DNA from: Nageia nagi
Taxonomy: Eukaryota; Pinophyta
Assembly: GCA_050084985.1 (NCBI GenBank)
Contig: JBITNC010000001.1
Span: 162,750,001 to 162,814,000, forward strand
Direction: 5' to 3'
Length of the DNA: 64,000 nucleotides
This document shows positions 11,292-23,720 of the stretch, piece by piece. Position 1 is the stretch's first letter; each line of letters begins with the position of its first letter. A program made the translations under genes and the position numbers. The notes under the pieces are model-generated. The model saw only the letters and a list, made by a program, of their open reading frames with translations. It made no database searches and had not been told where the DNA came from.

Positions 11292-14200
11292 CTAGATGTG
11301 ATACCTCTTTAAGTGCCTAGCATTGATGGGATTTTTGATAACCTCCCCATCCAATGTAGATAATATATATGTACCTTCACCAATGACCTCTATGATAATG
11401 TATGGACCAACCCAATTTGGCTCAAACTTTCTTTTAAGTTCATCTTTTGCTGTAGTGTTAGAATCATTCTCTTGGAGAACCATATCTCCAACCTCAAATG
11501 CTTTAGGCACCATTTTCTTTTCATAGGCCCTCTTTATTCTTTATTGATATGTTTTGAGATACTCTATTGCATTAATTCTTTTCTCATCTAATGCCTCTAG
11601 TTTATATAAACTTGTTTTCAATTATTATGGTCCCTTCATGATATTTTGGAGTGCAATTATCAAAGAAGGGATCTCAATTTCAAGTGGAATGACCACTTCA
11701 TCACCATACATAAGAGAGTATGGAGTAGCACCTATTGCTATTCTTTCAATTGTTCTATATGCCCATAAGGCATATGGTAATTGATCATGCCAATTTCTAC
11801 CATTCTTTTTGATACTTTTTGCCAATATCTTCTTGATTGTTTTATTTATTGCTTCAGCTTGCCCATTCCCTTAGGGGTAGTAAACTAAAGAAAATCTATG
11901 TTCAACCTTCATTTTTTACAAAATTATTTGATATCTTTTTCTATAAAATTTGCACCATTATCCATGATCAACTTTTGAGGTATACCATATTTACAAATGA
12001 TATATTCCTTGATGAAATTGATAACATGTTTTTATATAGCTATCTTCAAAGGAATTGCCTCAAGCCATTTAGTGTAGTATTCAATAGAAACCAAGATAAA
12101 TTTGTGCCCCTAACTAGATGGAGGATTGATAACACCCATGAAATTCAAAGCCCACATTGAAAAAGGCCATGGTAATGTGACATAGTTCAAATCTTAAGTA
12201 GGTATTAATTCTAAGTGTGCATGCTTTTGGCATTGATCACACTTCTTGAAATGTTCATAACAATCATGTTCCATGGTGGGCCACCAATAACCCATCCTAA
12301 TCAACTTGCCATAGAATGACCTTCCATTGAAATGACCTCCACATGCTCCTCCATGAGCATGCTTTAATGCTATTTCAATCTCTTCATCATGAAGACATCT
12401 CAAAAGAATACCATTGAATGATCTTTTATAAAGTATATCACCAATGATAACATACTTTATAGCAAGCCTTTTTATTCTAATCTATTCTCTTTTATTAAGT
12501 GTAGCATCAATAAAGTTATCCTTCAAATACCTGAATATGTGTTGGTACCAAAGACTTACCTCATAACCAACCTTTTGAGAAACACATACCATTTTCAAGT
12601 CCCCCTCAGCAATTAATGGGGTTTTTGAGTTCTTGATAGTGAAAGTAGTCTCCCTACTTTCTATCTCAATTGGTATGAGTGAAGTTGCACTTGCCATTAC
12701 ATTAGCCAACCTGTTTTTGTTCCTTGGAATATTTTATAATTGATACTCTTCAAAGTAAGTAAGGAGTTTTTTAATGAGAACTTTATATAGAATAAGCTTT
12801 TCATCTTTGGTGTTATAACTCTCATTGACTTGATTCACTATTAGTTATGAATCCCCATAAATATGCAAATGTGTAATACTAATCTCTATAGATGCTTTTG
12901 ATCCCAATACGAGTGCTTCATATTCTACCATATTGTTGATGCATTTAAATGATAGTTTGTATGACATGGAAATAGCATCATTTTGAGGCGATATCAATGC
13001 TATTCCTACTCCTAAACCTTGTATACATCATGATCTATCAAAATACATTTTCCAACATTTTGACACCTTTGAAAGAGGAATGTTGGTGTTCCTATTCTCT
13101 TCAAAAGAAGACCATGGGTGATCCTCTTCTACACATTCTATGGTTTTTGCTAAAGCACATTCATCCTAAAATTCTTCTCTGAGTTTTGTACTATCTTTCA
13201 TGGGAAATCTTGCAACAAAATCTATGATTTCCTACCCTTTAACTAATTTTTATTTCACAAATTTGAGGTCAAAATCCTGAAGTAGCATGATCCATTTTGC
13301 TGACCTTCCATTGAGACATAATTTTGACATCAGATATCTTAATGGGTCTGCCTAAGTACATGTGTTGTGCTATTGATCATATAATGCCTCAATCTCTCAA
13401 TAGCAAATACTATACATTGACATAACTTCTCAATGGTGTGTACCTAGTTTTATATTCCTTCAATGTTTTGCTGATAAATTAGACTACTCTCTCTTTATCA
13501 TCTTCTTCTTTCTTTTCCAACATTACCCCAAATGCATATTCTATAGCTATGACATAGAGCCAAAGAGGTTCTCCATGCCTATATGGAGCTAATACTAGTG
13601 GATGTAGCAAATACTCTTTTATTCTATCAAATGCTTCTTGACACTTAACATCCCATTTAAACTCAACTTCTTGCTTAAGTAAATGAGACATAGGAGCTAT
13701 CTTATCTATTAATTGATAAATAAATATTCTTATAGCTTGAATCTTACCTTAAAGTCTTCTCAATTATTTAAGATTTGTAGAAAGAAACATTTCTATTATG
13801 GCTTTAATATTTTTTGGATCCACTTTAACTTCTCTCTTAGAGATAATATGCCCTAATAGTTTTCATGATGATACCCCAAATACATATTTTTGAGGCTTGA
13901 TTCTTAACTTGCACTTCTTTATCCTTTCAAATGCTACTTTTATATTGTTGACATGATATTTTTTGTTCTTTGACTTTATCAAGATATCATCTACATAGAC
14001 CTCTACTATTTTATGAATGAAGTCATGAAGCATGGCTATCATTGCTCTTTGATATGTGGCCCTTGCATTCTTAAGACCAAATGGCATTACCTTGTATCAA
14101 AAGTTGCCCTAAGGAGTCCTAAATCCTATTTTATGTTGATCACTTTCCTTGATTTTAATTTGATTATATCCTAAAAATCCATCCATAAATGATAACATCT

Positions 14201-15990
14201 CATAACGTACCAAACTATCAATGATCATATCTATGTTGGGTAGTGGGAAGTCATCTTTTGAACATGCTTTATTGAGATATTTGAAATTAGTACAAACTCT
14301 AATTTCACCTATAGGTTTCTTTACTATAACTACATTAGCCATCCACTCTAAATAATCAATGGGTCTAATAAAACCAACTTCCAATAGTTCCTCTATTTCC
14401 TTCTTGACTAGTAATGAAATCTAAAAAGGTATCTTCCTAGGTTTTTGCTTTATAGGAACTACTCATTTCTCAACAACCAAGTTATGTACTACAAAATTTT
14501 CATTTATCTATACATATATTTATATTACCATGTAAATAATTTAGAATAATCATGAAAGGATTAAATCAACTCATTTTGTAAAGGTTACTCAAGGAGCTTA
14601 ACCATTTTTATGAATTGCGATGTCTCTTGAGAACCAATGTTGAATCCCTCTATCTCTTCATTCAACCAAATCATTTCTGATTTTGATGGTGTGTAAAATG
14701 AAAATTCTCCCAACTCTTCAATTTTATCCTCCATAGATTCACCAAAGCAAGCATGTATGCCTGAATAATGTTTGTGAGTCCTTTTTTCATGCCTAGCTAG
14801 ATATTCAGTTCTAGCACCCATAGATTCTAAGAAAGTATCATCATTCTCAAACAATTTTATAGCATGTATTACATATTCATCATCTATTTCACATTCAATA
14901 ACAAAGCAATTTTGATCATCTCTTACCCATTCATCTTCTTGTGTTAATAACAAATGACTAACCTAACCATCGTGATCATCTTTATGATATGAAATAATGC
15001 AATATTTATTTTCCTCCATGATTTCTTCTAAAGAGGAATACTAATGATCTTTATGGATCCCAAAGGAGCATGGGTGGTCCTTTTCTTGAGCCTCCTATCG
15101 TCCATCCAAATCTCTCTCTAGATTAATATTATTAACATCCATGATAGTGTACGAACTAAATCTGATATCTTTGATGTTGATTTTTTGTAATGCTTTTCTA
15201 TAAACCTGATCATTCTTTACTAGGATAGCATCATCCTCCACATCATATGGAATAAATATCTAAGGGATAAGATAATTGCATTGCTTGGCTATCTGCTCAT
15301 TTTATTCTACCTTGTAAATGTTTCCTTCAGCATAAAATTTGAAACATCTAGGCCAAGTGGATGCTACTCCTTCCATATCATCTATCCAAGGTCTTCAAAG
15401 AATAAAATTAAAAGAATTTTTCCATCTGTAATGTACAAGAGGGTTTGAAGCACCTTGTTACCCACTTTGATTGGAAGTGTGATGATTCTTGCACATTTCT
15501 TTGGAACACCATCAAACGCCTTAACTCTCATGGTAGTCTCTTCTCTTAGAGGTAACAAATGTAGATCAAACTATGAGAGTAAGTGAGTGGTGGTAATATT
15601 CAAGGCTGCCCCACCATCTATCAATGATCTTTTAACTGTATTACCAAAGATATTCACTTCAATAAATAATTATGAATGTAACCAGGTCACATCCTTGCTA
15701 GGTCTTTCACTAGGGTGAAAAGTGTTAACATCCCTTCTACTCCATATTTTTGCCTTTTTTGCAAAAGTAGTGATTGAGATGTTCCTATCTATTTGACTAT
15801 TCTTAAAAATCTAATTCATCATTTCTCTATGAGGTTCTAAAATTTGAAGTGATTCAAACAAACTAACCTTTGCTTATGTGTTCTTGAGTTACTCAATGAG
15901 GTCAAAATGTCTTGGATCTTTAGGAAACTCTTTTTTTTATGTGATAGGATCTGTTACTACTCTTGATCTTCCTCTTATAAGTGCTACACA
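11292..15990 (-). pseudogene. Gypsy 1 pol pseudogene (PR-RT-RH-RVT_3-IN)
   Basis: Read on the minus strand, protease shows LIDGGAALNI near 15627-15598, the D-x-G active-site strand. RT spans about 14400-13860 with an intact YVDD at 13997-13986. RNase H continues to about 13300. A second RNase H of RVT_3 type (N-M-V-E-Y-E-A-L) lies near 12990-12850. Integrase shows the His/Cys zinc module at 12403-12194 (C-D-Q-C), the core to about 11625 (W-A-Y-R-T, then A-T-P-Y-S-L-M-Y-G) and a C-terminal R-H-L-K-R-Y end at 11292. An acidic linker of unknown role (14953-14585) separates protease from RT. Numerous stops make it non-functional although the RT catalytic residues survive. Confidence 0.85.
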
Positions 15991-17156
15991 TATTTCTTCA
16001 TGGAAAATTACATTAACATGCTATTCTTCCTTTATATCTTTAATTTCAGTAGGGCAAACATAAAATCCATCCTCTATAAACCTTTGTATTTTATTTCTTA
16101 TGCCTCCACACCCATTAGTGGCATGCCCCTTGGTTTGATGATATTCATAATACCTATCTTCCTTGTACCATGTTGGCCTCTCTATTGATTCATCTGCCTC
16201 TCTCTTAGGTAAAAGTTGTAATAATCTCTTTTCCATTAGATCTTTCAAGATAAACCTGGGAGGTATAGGAAACTTTATGAATTTCCTTTCTTTCTTTTCA
16301 TCTACCTTTTCTACCAAATGAATGGATTTATCTTTCTTTGGAGATTATAGTTGCTTATCTTTAGCCCTAGGTTTGTCATCATCTTGATACTTCACAAGCC
16401 CCAATTTAACAAAGACTTTATCTTTTTCCAATAGCTTATATGTCATGTCAGAAAATGCTAGATGTGAATAGTTAATGACATAAGATTGTAAGGATAATAT
16501 GATAGCATCTTTGAAAATATTATTTACCTCTTTTTTAGTAAGCTTTATTTTAATTTGTTGCCATGTCTTCTTGAATCATAGAACAAACTTTTCAAAAATC
16601 TCATTATTGCCTTGCCTCATAGCACATTGATTCGAAACCATGATGTCATGCTTGATATTGTGTTTATACTATTTAAGAAATAAGTTTCTCAATTCTTGAA
16701 ATGATGTAATTAACTTTTTTGATAAAACATAAAACCATTCATTAGCCTCTCCTTCCAAACTATGAGGAAACAACTTTGTCTGTAATCTTGTATCCACTCT
16801 AATTTTGAGCTTATACTCATCTTTAAATCCTTGCAAATGTCTCCTAGGATATCCTTACCCACTAAAATTACAAAATTTGGGATCTTTATAATCCGATGGT
16901 GGCATACATACCCAGATCTCATCAATAGAGGACTACCAAACTCATTTGAATTATCTGGTTGAATTGATCCTCTTGCTAATTGATTAATCTATCTTTGCAT
17001 ACCCTCAATAGTAGCCCAAATATTATCATTGTTATTTTCATGACCATGTTCAACTTCTTCATTAGGTACTTCTAGTCCATCATGCTGAATATCTCCTAAG
17101 AGCTCATCAAGATCTCTTCTTAAAAGACTTTGCAAGAATACTCTTAACTAATCCAT
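15990..17156 (-). pseudogene. Gypsy 1 gag pseudogene
   Basis: The likely start is ATG at 17156, only about 95 bases inside the 5' LTR. The Retrotrans_gag core is legible around 16800-16560: F-P-H-S-L, E-G-E-A, N-E-W-F, then I-T-S-F-Q-E-L. Downstream, 16317-16021 carries a zinc-binding motif Y-H-Q-T-K-G-H-A-T-N-G-C in which the first Cys of the usual C-x2-H is Tyr. Stops at Gln codons (for example residue 3) and a frameshift near 16860 break it. It would form the particle coat in the cytoplasm. Confidence 0.75.
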
Positions 17157-17250
17157 GTTTAAAACAACTCACAAAATTAGTTATTAGTCCTAACTAAAAC
17201 CCTAGGATTTTAACACAATTAATTATGATTTCACGTAGGGTTCACCAAAT

Positions 17251-18038
17251 TGTTTACAAATAAAAGTGTATTCGAAAATGCAAATAATTGAAATATCTAC
17301 AACCTCAAAAGATACATATATCTATTTGTAAATTCTAAGCTAACAGATAGCAATTTATAATAAGATAATCTGATATAGAAGATAATGAATAACTAAAATT
17401 GAAATGACATTACTAAACAATATTGAATTTGTGTACTTACCTCATGGAGCATACCTGATATGGATGAGCAAAAGATGCTAACAAAGCCTCAACAATGAAT
17501 GACATTTGCACCTAAAGTTGTGAAGCAAGATGATCCAAAAAGAGGGTCGCAGGTGGTCTATTTCATGCTCCAAAGGAGCATCGATGGTTTGCTTTCATTT
17601 ATAGAGAGCATTGATGATCTTTGTTAGACTATAGTCCATTTCAAACTAACTCTGTGCCTCCACATGAACTCCCAATTATCTCAATTTGATACTCAGATAA
17701 GCTTAGAATTATCAAGATACTGGCATAAGGAAGTACACAAACCCAACCTTGAATGGTGGTGTCAAGAGACACCTAAAAGACTACCATCATCAAGACCAGA
17801 TATGGGATCATGTATCTCCTTGATATGGACTCACTATTAGATCCCTATTTATATAGATAATAATATGACCTACTCCTTAGATCGGCATGTACCTACATAA
17901 ACAAGAATATAGTAAGTCGATGATATATATTAATCATATCCAAAACATCATAAATATTCTTCAACTAGACATATAAGTGTGGGCACATATTTCCTAATGT
18001 ATTAAATTAAATGCATAAATTAATTTTATGCGATAACA
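17251..18038 (-). mobile_element. Gypsy element 1, 5' LTR with TATA box and PBS
   Basis: It is 788 bases with intact TG...CA ends. On the minus strand, TATATAAATAGG lies at about 17856-17845 as the promoter. The interior next to it (17250-17233, minus strand) reads ATTTGGTGAACCCTACGT, a primer binding site beginning TGG as required to pair with a tRNA CCA end; the tRNA was not identified. Compared with the other LTR, roughly one position in eight differs over the first 190 bases, mostly transitions, so the insertion is old. Confidence 0.9.
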
Positions 18039-18290
18039 CTAATATTTGATGGATATGCATAGGTCAAGTTCTTTTAAAATGGTTGAGATTTGTTCCACAA
18101 AAATGCCTCATCGACACAATCCCATGGACTATAATATGAAAATGATGGATATGTCCAAAGGACCATGAATTATATAATAAAATGTTGCATTGAGGTGCAA
18201 TTTTATGGAATGCAATGATCATAGGATATGCATAATATGGGTTTTATGTAGCTAAAATCTATAACCTTATCCAATATTATTCCAATACGT
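18039..18290 (+). pseudogene. PPR-like pseudogene, 3' part
   Basis: This continues the array interrupted at 9660. F-D-G-Y-A near 18047, a decayed P-W-T-I-I...D-G-Y-V near 18120-18150 preceded by M-P-H-R near 18100, and WNAMIIGYA near 18206-18232 (followed by a TAG where Gln is usual) repeat every 85-90 bases. That spacing fits PPR units of about 30 residues. The L-W-N-A-M-I-I-G-Y-A-Q type motif is common in PLS-class plant PPR proteins. Several frameshifts are present, so it is a relic. Assignment rests on repeated motifs, not on a full-length match. Confidence 0.6.
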
Positions 18291-20830
18291 GCCTTGGTGG
18301 AAACTTGAGAAGGAGGCAAACTGATTATTACAAATACAAGACCTCAATTTCATAATGTTGGGGTGAGGTAAAATCCTGAATTCAATCTTATGTTGTGTGA
18401 CTTAGAGTGGGTATTTCAAATACAATACCTATGTTACATGGAGTAGGGCATACATGCCATTCCAAATACAATACTTGTGTTGCATGATGTATGGCCTAAC
18501 TATATAACCTTTATAAACATTCTCCAATATGTGTTATTAAAGGAGCCTTAGAAGAAGCTAGATTGATTCTATCAGCTACTAGAAGAGCAATAAGGGCCTG
18601 CATCATGAAACATATCCAAGTCTCAAAGATTTTGGAAAAAATTACTCATCCAAGTGATACTACAATGGAGGATTTAATGAGGTATGGGGCTCTTATAAAC
18701 AATAGTTTCAAGTCTACCATTCTATTTTGGCTAGTAAATTTGTGGTTTAGTTGTGAGAAATGATCTAATAAATTTCATTAGCCTTTATGTTTTTACAACT
18801 ATAAATGCTAGGAAATGTTCTAGTTGACCGAATTTGTAATAATGGGAATATTAACTCATTAGTTATCATTACTTAGTTATTTGATAGATAGGTTTTAATC
18901 TTAATATAGAACAATCTAGGTTTAATGGATATCCTTAATTAAGAAATGATGGTTATGTTTATATGTGTTATAGACTAAGTAGGATAGCTTTAATCATTAG
19001 AATCATATTTTTATTTGTTACAACTGAAATAAAGATATTGCAAAGGTTTAAATGGTATAAACTAGAGAAGCTTAACCTTTTAAAATGATTAGTTCTACAA
19101 TGAAATCCCAATAGCCATAAGTAATGTGCAAATTATTAATGAAAGGTATATTCATAATCTTGGAATATCCATTTAATTGATCCATTGTAGAAATATTAAA
19201 GTATCAAAATTTTATTGGAATGAGTTCAAGTATAAAATCATCATTAGAAGGCTTGAAAGATATTGGATCATAAATAAATGAGGATATTAGGAATAAAGAT
19301 TAATGATTTTATGATTAAAATAATATCATGGAAACATGCCTAAGGCTTTGTTGGACATCTTGTACTATTGCTAGGATGATGCATTTAGGTTTATTTTAGG
19401 ATAGGAAAGTATACCCATTGAACTACCATTTAGTGGATTTTATGCTTAACTATATTATAGTACCTTGATACTAAATTATGTTCTAAGACTATAGTATAGA
19501 TTATCAATGTTTTGATTTAATCAAGGTTTGTGTAATAAGATCATCTTGTGACCTAGCTATATAGGTTATTGATTTGATTTATGTCTTTATCCTATGTTAT
19601 AAAATTAGGTAAGCTATTTCAAGTTCTAATTAACCTAAAACTATTGCATTGTTTGAAGTGGTATGTTTTAGTAGGGAAACCCTTGAGTATATTATAGTTA
19701 CTATGGGTTAGATAGAGATCTTACTATTAATGATTATAGACTTATAGTAATATGCTAAGAATTTGGTATTGATGTTCTTTCTGATGTATGAATAAATGTG
19801 CATGGAGTTGCACTTGGATGCTAGATCCTTAATGCTTGGTGATGGATTCATGACATCTTATATTGCTATGATTATTGTCATCTTGTTATGTGTTTGAGAG
19901 AAGGATGACATTTGTATATGATTGTATGTATTTCCATTTATGTAATGTTGATTTGCATAGTAGCCTATGTGGTGGATGAAATCACATATTGTTTTAGACC
20001 AATTAATGGTTAGAATGTAATAAGTTGACCTTGAGGTTTCAAGTAGACCTAGTTTAGTTGTAGTACTATGTTGAGAAAATATACGCTTATATGAAAATAA
20101 AAGTTGTAATATGTTTATTATGGTGATACTAAAATATTGTTAGGTAGCATGGCTACCAAGGGTTTATCTAGTGTGAAAACACCTAGGATTTTTCCTGAGA
20201 TTAGCTCAAACTTATGGTGTTATGCGAATGTGTTGTCGAATGATTACTTATATGTTGTGCTATTTTTATTACTTCTCTTGTTAAATGAATAACATGTCTA
20301 ATGGGAAATGCTAAACCTGAGAATGTATGGACATCAATATTTAGTATTTATGCTTAGTCATAATCAAGATGGATGCATGGATGTATCTTATGTTTGTGGG
20401 AGAATTAGAAGAATTAAATGAATCATGATTGACTAATGTTGAATGATGTTTCTAAGTCAAGGAAGTTTACTATGCCATTATAATATTTTTGGAATTATTT
20501 GAATGAGTGTTAGTTAGCTTATATATTGGTATAAACCATTCATGTTAAGAATCATGATTGATCTCATAAAGATGATAAGGATATTGAATATACCTAAAAT
20601 TCAATTGATTGTCTCATTAAAGTTTTTATATGGATTGTAAACTTTAATGGTTAGAGAGAAAAAATTTATGGTTGAGATTTTTGATTCCTTGTAACCATAG
20701 TGAAATTGAAGGATATTAGGGGACTTTGTGAACAACAAAATCGTGGATTAGATGATCAGCATTAATTTTGAAGGATATTCGTATTCCATCATTCCAATAG
20801 TGAAATTGAAATCAAATCCATCTTAGTCTT
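18290..20830. other. AT-rich interval, no gene recognised
   Basis: A short tandem pair built on TTCAAATACAATAC lies near 18415-18490, each followed by TGTGTTGCATG-like sequence. An open frame at 18563-18763 (A-T-R-R-A-I-R-A near its start) has no recognised domain and may be a further piece of the PPR region or chance. Nothing else is supported. Confidence 0.5.
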
Positions 20831-20832
20831 AC

Positions 20833-20997
20833 CAATGTATTGAAAACCTCCATTCTTTTCTAGCCAGTTGGATGGTCTTGGAACGCTGCCCAGCACACAC
20901 CTTCAGATTGTTCTCTGCCCTCTCCACTCTGCAAGATGGGAACTGCAGACGAAACATCCTTGAAAGTAGCCGGGCCATTCTTTTCGTCGTCTTTTAC
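20833..20997 (-). CDS. Candidate host-gene exon 2 with start codon (partial)
   Basis: On the minus strand a good acceptor (TTGTTGTAG) ends at 20998 and a good donor (GTAAGA) begins at 20832. Between them, ATG at 20978 opens a frame to the donor: it begins M-A-R-L-L-S-R-M-F-R-L and is rich in Arg and hydrophobic residues with few acids, like a mitochondrial targeting peptide. The alternative frame without that ATG has a TAG. Base composition is clearly richer in G and C than the flanks. No downstream exon was found, so the gene may be truncated or have a long intron. Product unknown. Confidence 0.4.
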
Positions 20998-21457
20998 CTA
21001 CAACAATTCAAGAACATTTTAAACATTAATTCCCATATCAATCCATAGGTAAATCAGGGGTATTTCATCCCATCCGCTTCGTTTGAAATCTTACTTCTGG
21101 ATAAAAAGTAGCACCATGCAGTTTAAAGCCAGACGAAAAAGCGAATGTATTAGTTTTGAACAACAGTAATGGCGGATTTTGGGTATAAATCAATCTGCTA
21201 CTCATTTCCTACAATATCTTTTGTTTCCTCTAGCCAATTTCTATTCACGATCTACCCAGTGTAAAACGTTCCAAGACACTACAATCCCAACGTTAGAAAA
21301 GTAAATAATCAAAATAGAACTTCAACTTTGCGATTGCGAGTAGGAGTTCTAGTTTAAAACGCAAGCTTACGACCAGAAGGAGATATAGTTTAGAAAACAA
21401 GCAGGCTTAAAAGCCGTTGTGAAAAATGAAGATTAAAAGGTGAAGCAGGAAACTCAC

Positions 21458-21580
21458 CTGAAAACCAATCCTATTGCTCCTGGAATTCGAGCTTAGCGAA
21501 GGAGGAAGTCGAGGTATTATTGACTACAAACCACGAGACGTCACATGAAACTCCTGAAGAGTCACGAATACTCCATAGAC
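21458..21580 (-). other. Candidate 5' UTR exon of the same host gene
   Basis: A consensus splice donor CAG|GTGAGT sits at 21457 on the minus strand. Upstream sequence has no long open frame, fitting a 5' untranslated exon. An intron of about 460 bases would join it to the exon at 20997. The upstream boundary is a guess. An open frame at 21900-21679 (minus) lies upstream, in the likely promoter, and is not claimed as a gene. Confidence 0.35.
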
Positions 21581-22252
21581 AATTTGACTCAAGCAACAAT
21601 TCTAAATACTAAAACCAAAGAAAAGACTTGCCTTCCTCCTTTTTTTCCATCGCTTCTTAAATGCTACATATTGCCTTCTTAAACCCTCTTCACATGGAAT
21701 TTGAGGTGGACAGTCAGTGGGGTAATAGGGTCGCTTCTTCTGCTCGTGCTTCTGCGGCCCCAGGTATAGAAAACTTTGTATGACAATGTGATCCGTGAAC
21801 AGTGGACATCTCTAACGGTAAATCGTTTTGTCCCAAAGGATTCTTTCCAAAGCAGAAAATTCGGATCAAATTTGAAGCCTTTGATGGCCTTCAAATTCAT
21901 TTTTATTCTTCAAATAACGATGTTTTAAAAATTATCAAAAATTTGTATTTCATATTTACTAGTGATGTTAAATTTTAATTTTTTTTTTTTTAAAAGTAAA
22001 CTTCAAAACTACCTTTTCGAGATTAATTTTTAAATTAAAATATATATTAAATATAAATTATAGTAAATATATTATGAAATATAAATTCATGTATCATCAT
22101 GACGATTCCTCATAATTGGCATGCATTACTTTTGCTAGTGGTAGTTGTGGTCAAATTGATAATTGGTGAATCGATGATCTTCCACTATTCTCATATCAAA
22201 GCATTAATTGGCAAGTACCAAAGATAACTTATCAGCCAAACCTTCCATTTTC

Positions 22253-22705
22253 ATGAATCATAGATCACACAAAATACATTTTTAATTTATAACACTAATA
22301 AGTAACAATAGCAATCCACTGTAAAACCCCTCACTATTCATAGACTTCACATAACCGTCACGACTCTGCATGGTGGGTCATAGACTTCACATAACCTCCA
22401 CAAGTGTACATGGTGCTGTCATCAAGCCATGGTTGAGGAAGTTAATAGAGGTATTCAAGTTGAGTAGGGGAACTCAATTCTTCATAGCCTTCCTAGTAAA
22501 TGCATGAATGATACATAATACATTTTTTATTTTAAAACATTAATTGTAATGATCCAACCTGAAACTCATCTCACTATTGATAGACTTCACACAACTTCTA
22601 CAAGTCTTCATGGTGGTGTCATCATGTCATGGCTCAGAAGTTAAAAGAGGTATTTATTGAGTAGGGGAATTCAAATATTCATAGTCTTCCTCATAACTGC
22701 ATCTT
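22253..22705. repeat. Tandem duplication of about 250 bp
   Basis: Two diverged copies start near 22253 and 22503. Each has ATAGACTTCACA, then CAAGT and CATGGTG, a GTCATCA stretch and GAGTAGGGGAA before CATAG. The first copy has an extra internal duplication of CATAGACTTCACATAACC (about 22339 and 22379). No coding potential is seen. Confidence 0.75.
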
Positions 22706-22779
22706 TGATATCCTTTTTATATATCTTTCACTTTTAAATTAACCCTAATTTGTGTCCTTTTTTTGCATCCAAGCATAGT

Positions 22780-23720
22780 ATTTTTTTAACTTCAACACCA
22801 AAAATCAATGCAAATTTTTATGCAACCAAAATAATAGTTTTTGCATTGAATTTCCAATTTTTGTGTTATTTTTTGCATTAAATTTTTTAGAATTTGCATC
22901 ATTTTTCAGTCATTTTTTTAGAATTTATGCTTTTTTGCATCAGAATTTACATCAAATTTTTAGAATTTGTGTAGGATTTTACATCATTTTTTGCATCAAT
23001 TTCAAAATCAAATATCATAGAATTATAGTTCTTTTAATTCTATGTGATTAAAAAAAGCAAGCTCAAAACAATATCTGAATCAAAAGTTACAGCCTCTGTA
23101 AGGTACATCTTTTTTATTAGGTCTTTGAGGCAATGAGATAGGTCCATAAAATCGGTTTATGAATGGGGTGAGTGGTTTAGGTTTTAAAAATTTAAATTTA
23201 TTGTATATATTTTTCCTAAATAATATAGCAAGATTTTTAATGTTATTTTCCATTTCTTATTGTCTTCTTCTTTGTTGGCCTTCAAAGGAGTTTTCTTTTC
23301 TACAACTAGAGATTTCTTTGCAACTAATTTTTTTCTGTAAGCTTATTCTCTACCTTGGGCGTCATAGCTACAATTGAAACCTAAAATCCAAGGAAGAAAA
23401 AAATTAGCTAAAGTCTATGAAATATGAGGATTATAGGAAGGGTTTGTTGATATATATAGATAGGAGAGGGTATTTGGCTATTGGGTAATTACTTTTGGTA
23501 CATATGGAGGGTGAAATGAATGCAATCTATCAATTGGTTGATTCATAAATAGGTAAAATATATTTTATTTTTTGTTAGTGAAATAAGATGTAAATTTTGC
23601 ATCAAATTTTGCATCAAAAAAGTGAAAAAATGGAAAAAAAAATCAAAACTATGCATGTCGATGTAGGAGGATGCAAATTAATATCGATTTTCATTTTTCA
23701 TGTTTGAAGACGTAATAAAG
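22780..23720. repeat. Low-complexity TTTTTGCATCA-type repeat region
   Basis: Degenerate units of 25-35 bases built on TTTTTTGCATCAAATTTTTA and AGAATTTG are seen at 22855-23005, with related bits at 23580-23720. Open frames across it are poly-Phe products of the repeat. No gene is supported. Confidence 0.55.

Larger units (their letters stand above)
9661..18038 (-). mobile_element. Ty3/gypsy LTR retrotransposon (dual RNase H type)
   Basis: Two LTRs (9661-10432 and 17251-18038) enclose gag-pol on the minus strand in gypsy order: gag, protease, RT, RNase H, second RNase H, integrase. The second, RVT_3-type RNase H before integrase is known from the Tat lineage, which is the basis for that tentative assignment. 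The flanks are ATAAT (9656-9660) and CTAAT (18039-18043), an imperfect 5-bp target duplication. The copy is non-functional, with many stops and frame breaks. It sits inside a PPR-like pseudogene. Confidence 0.9.

Noticed and set aside
11323-11784. Plus-strand open frames at 11323-11526 and 11554-11784
   Set aside because: They lie antisense to the gypsy 1 integrase, whose minus-strand frame carries clear family motifs.
21679-21900. Minus-strand 73-codon open frame
   Set aside because: It lies upstream of the candidate host-gene 5' exon, has no domain, and is better explained as less AT-rich promoter DNA. Not excluded outright.
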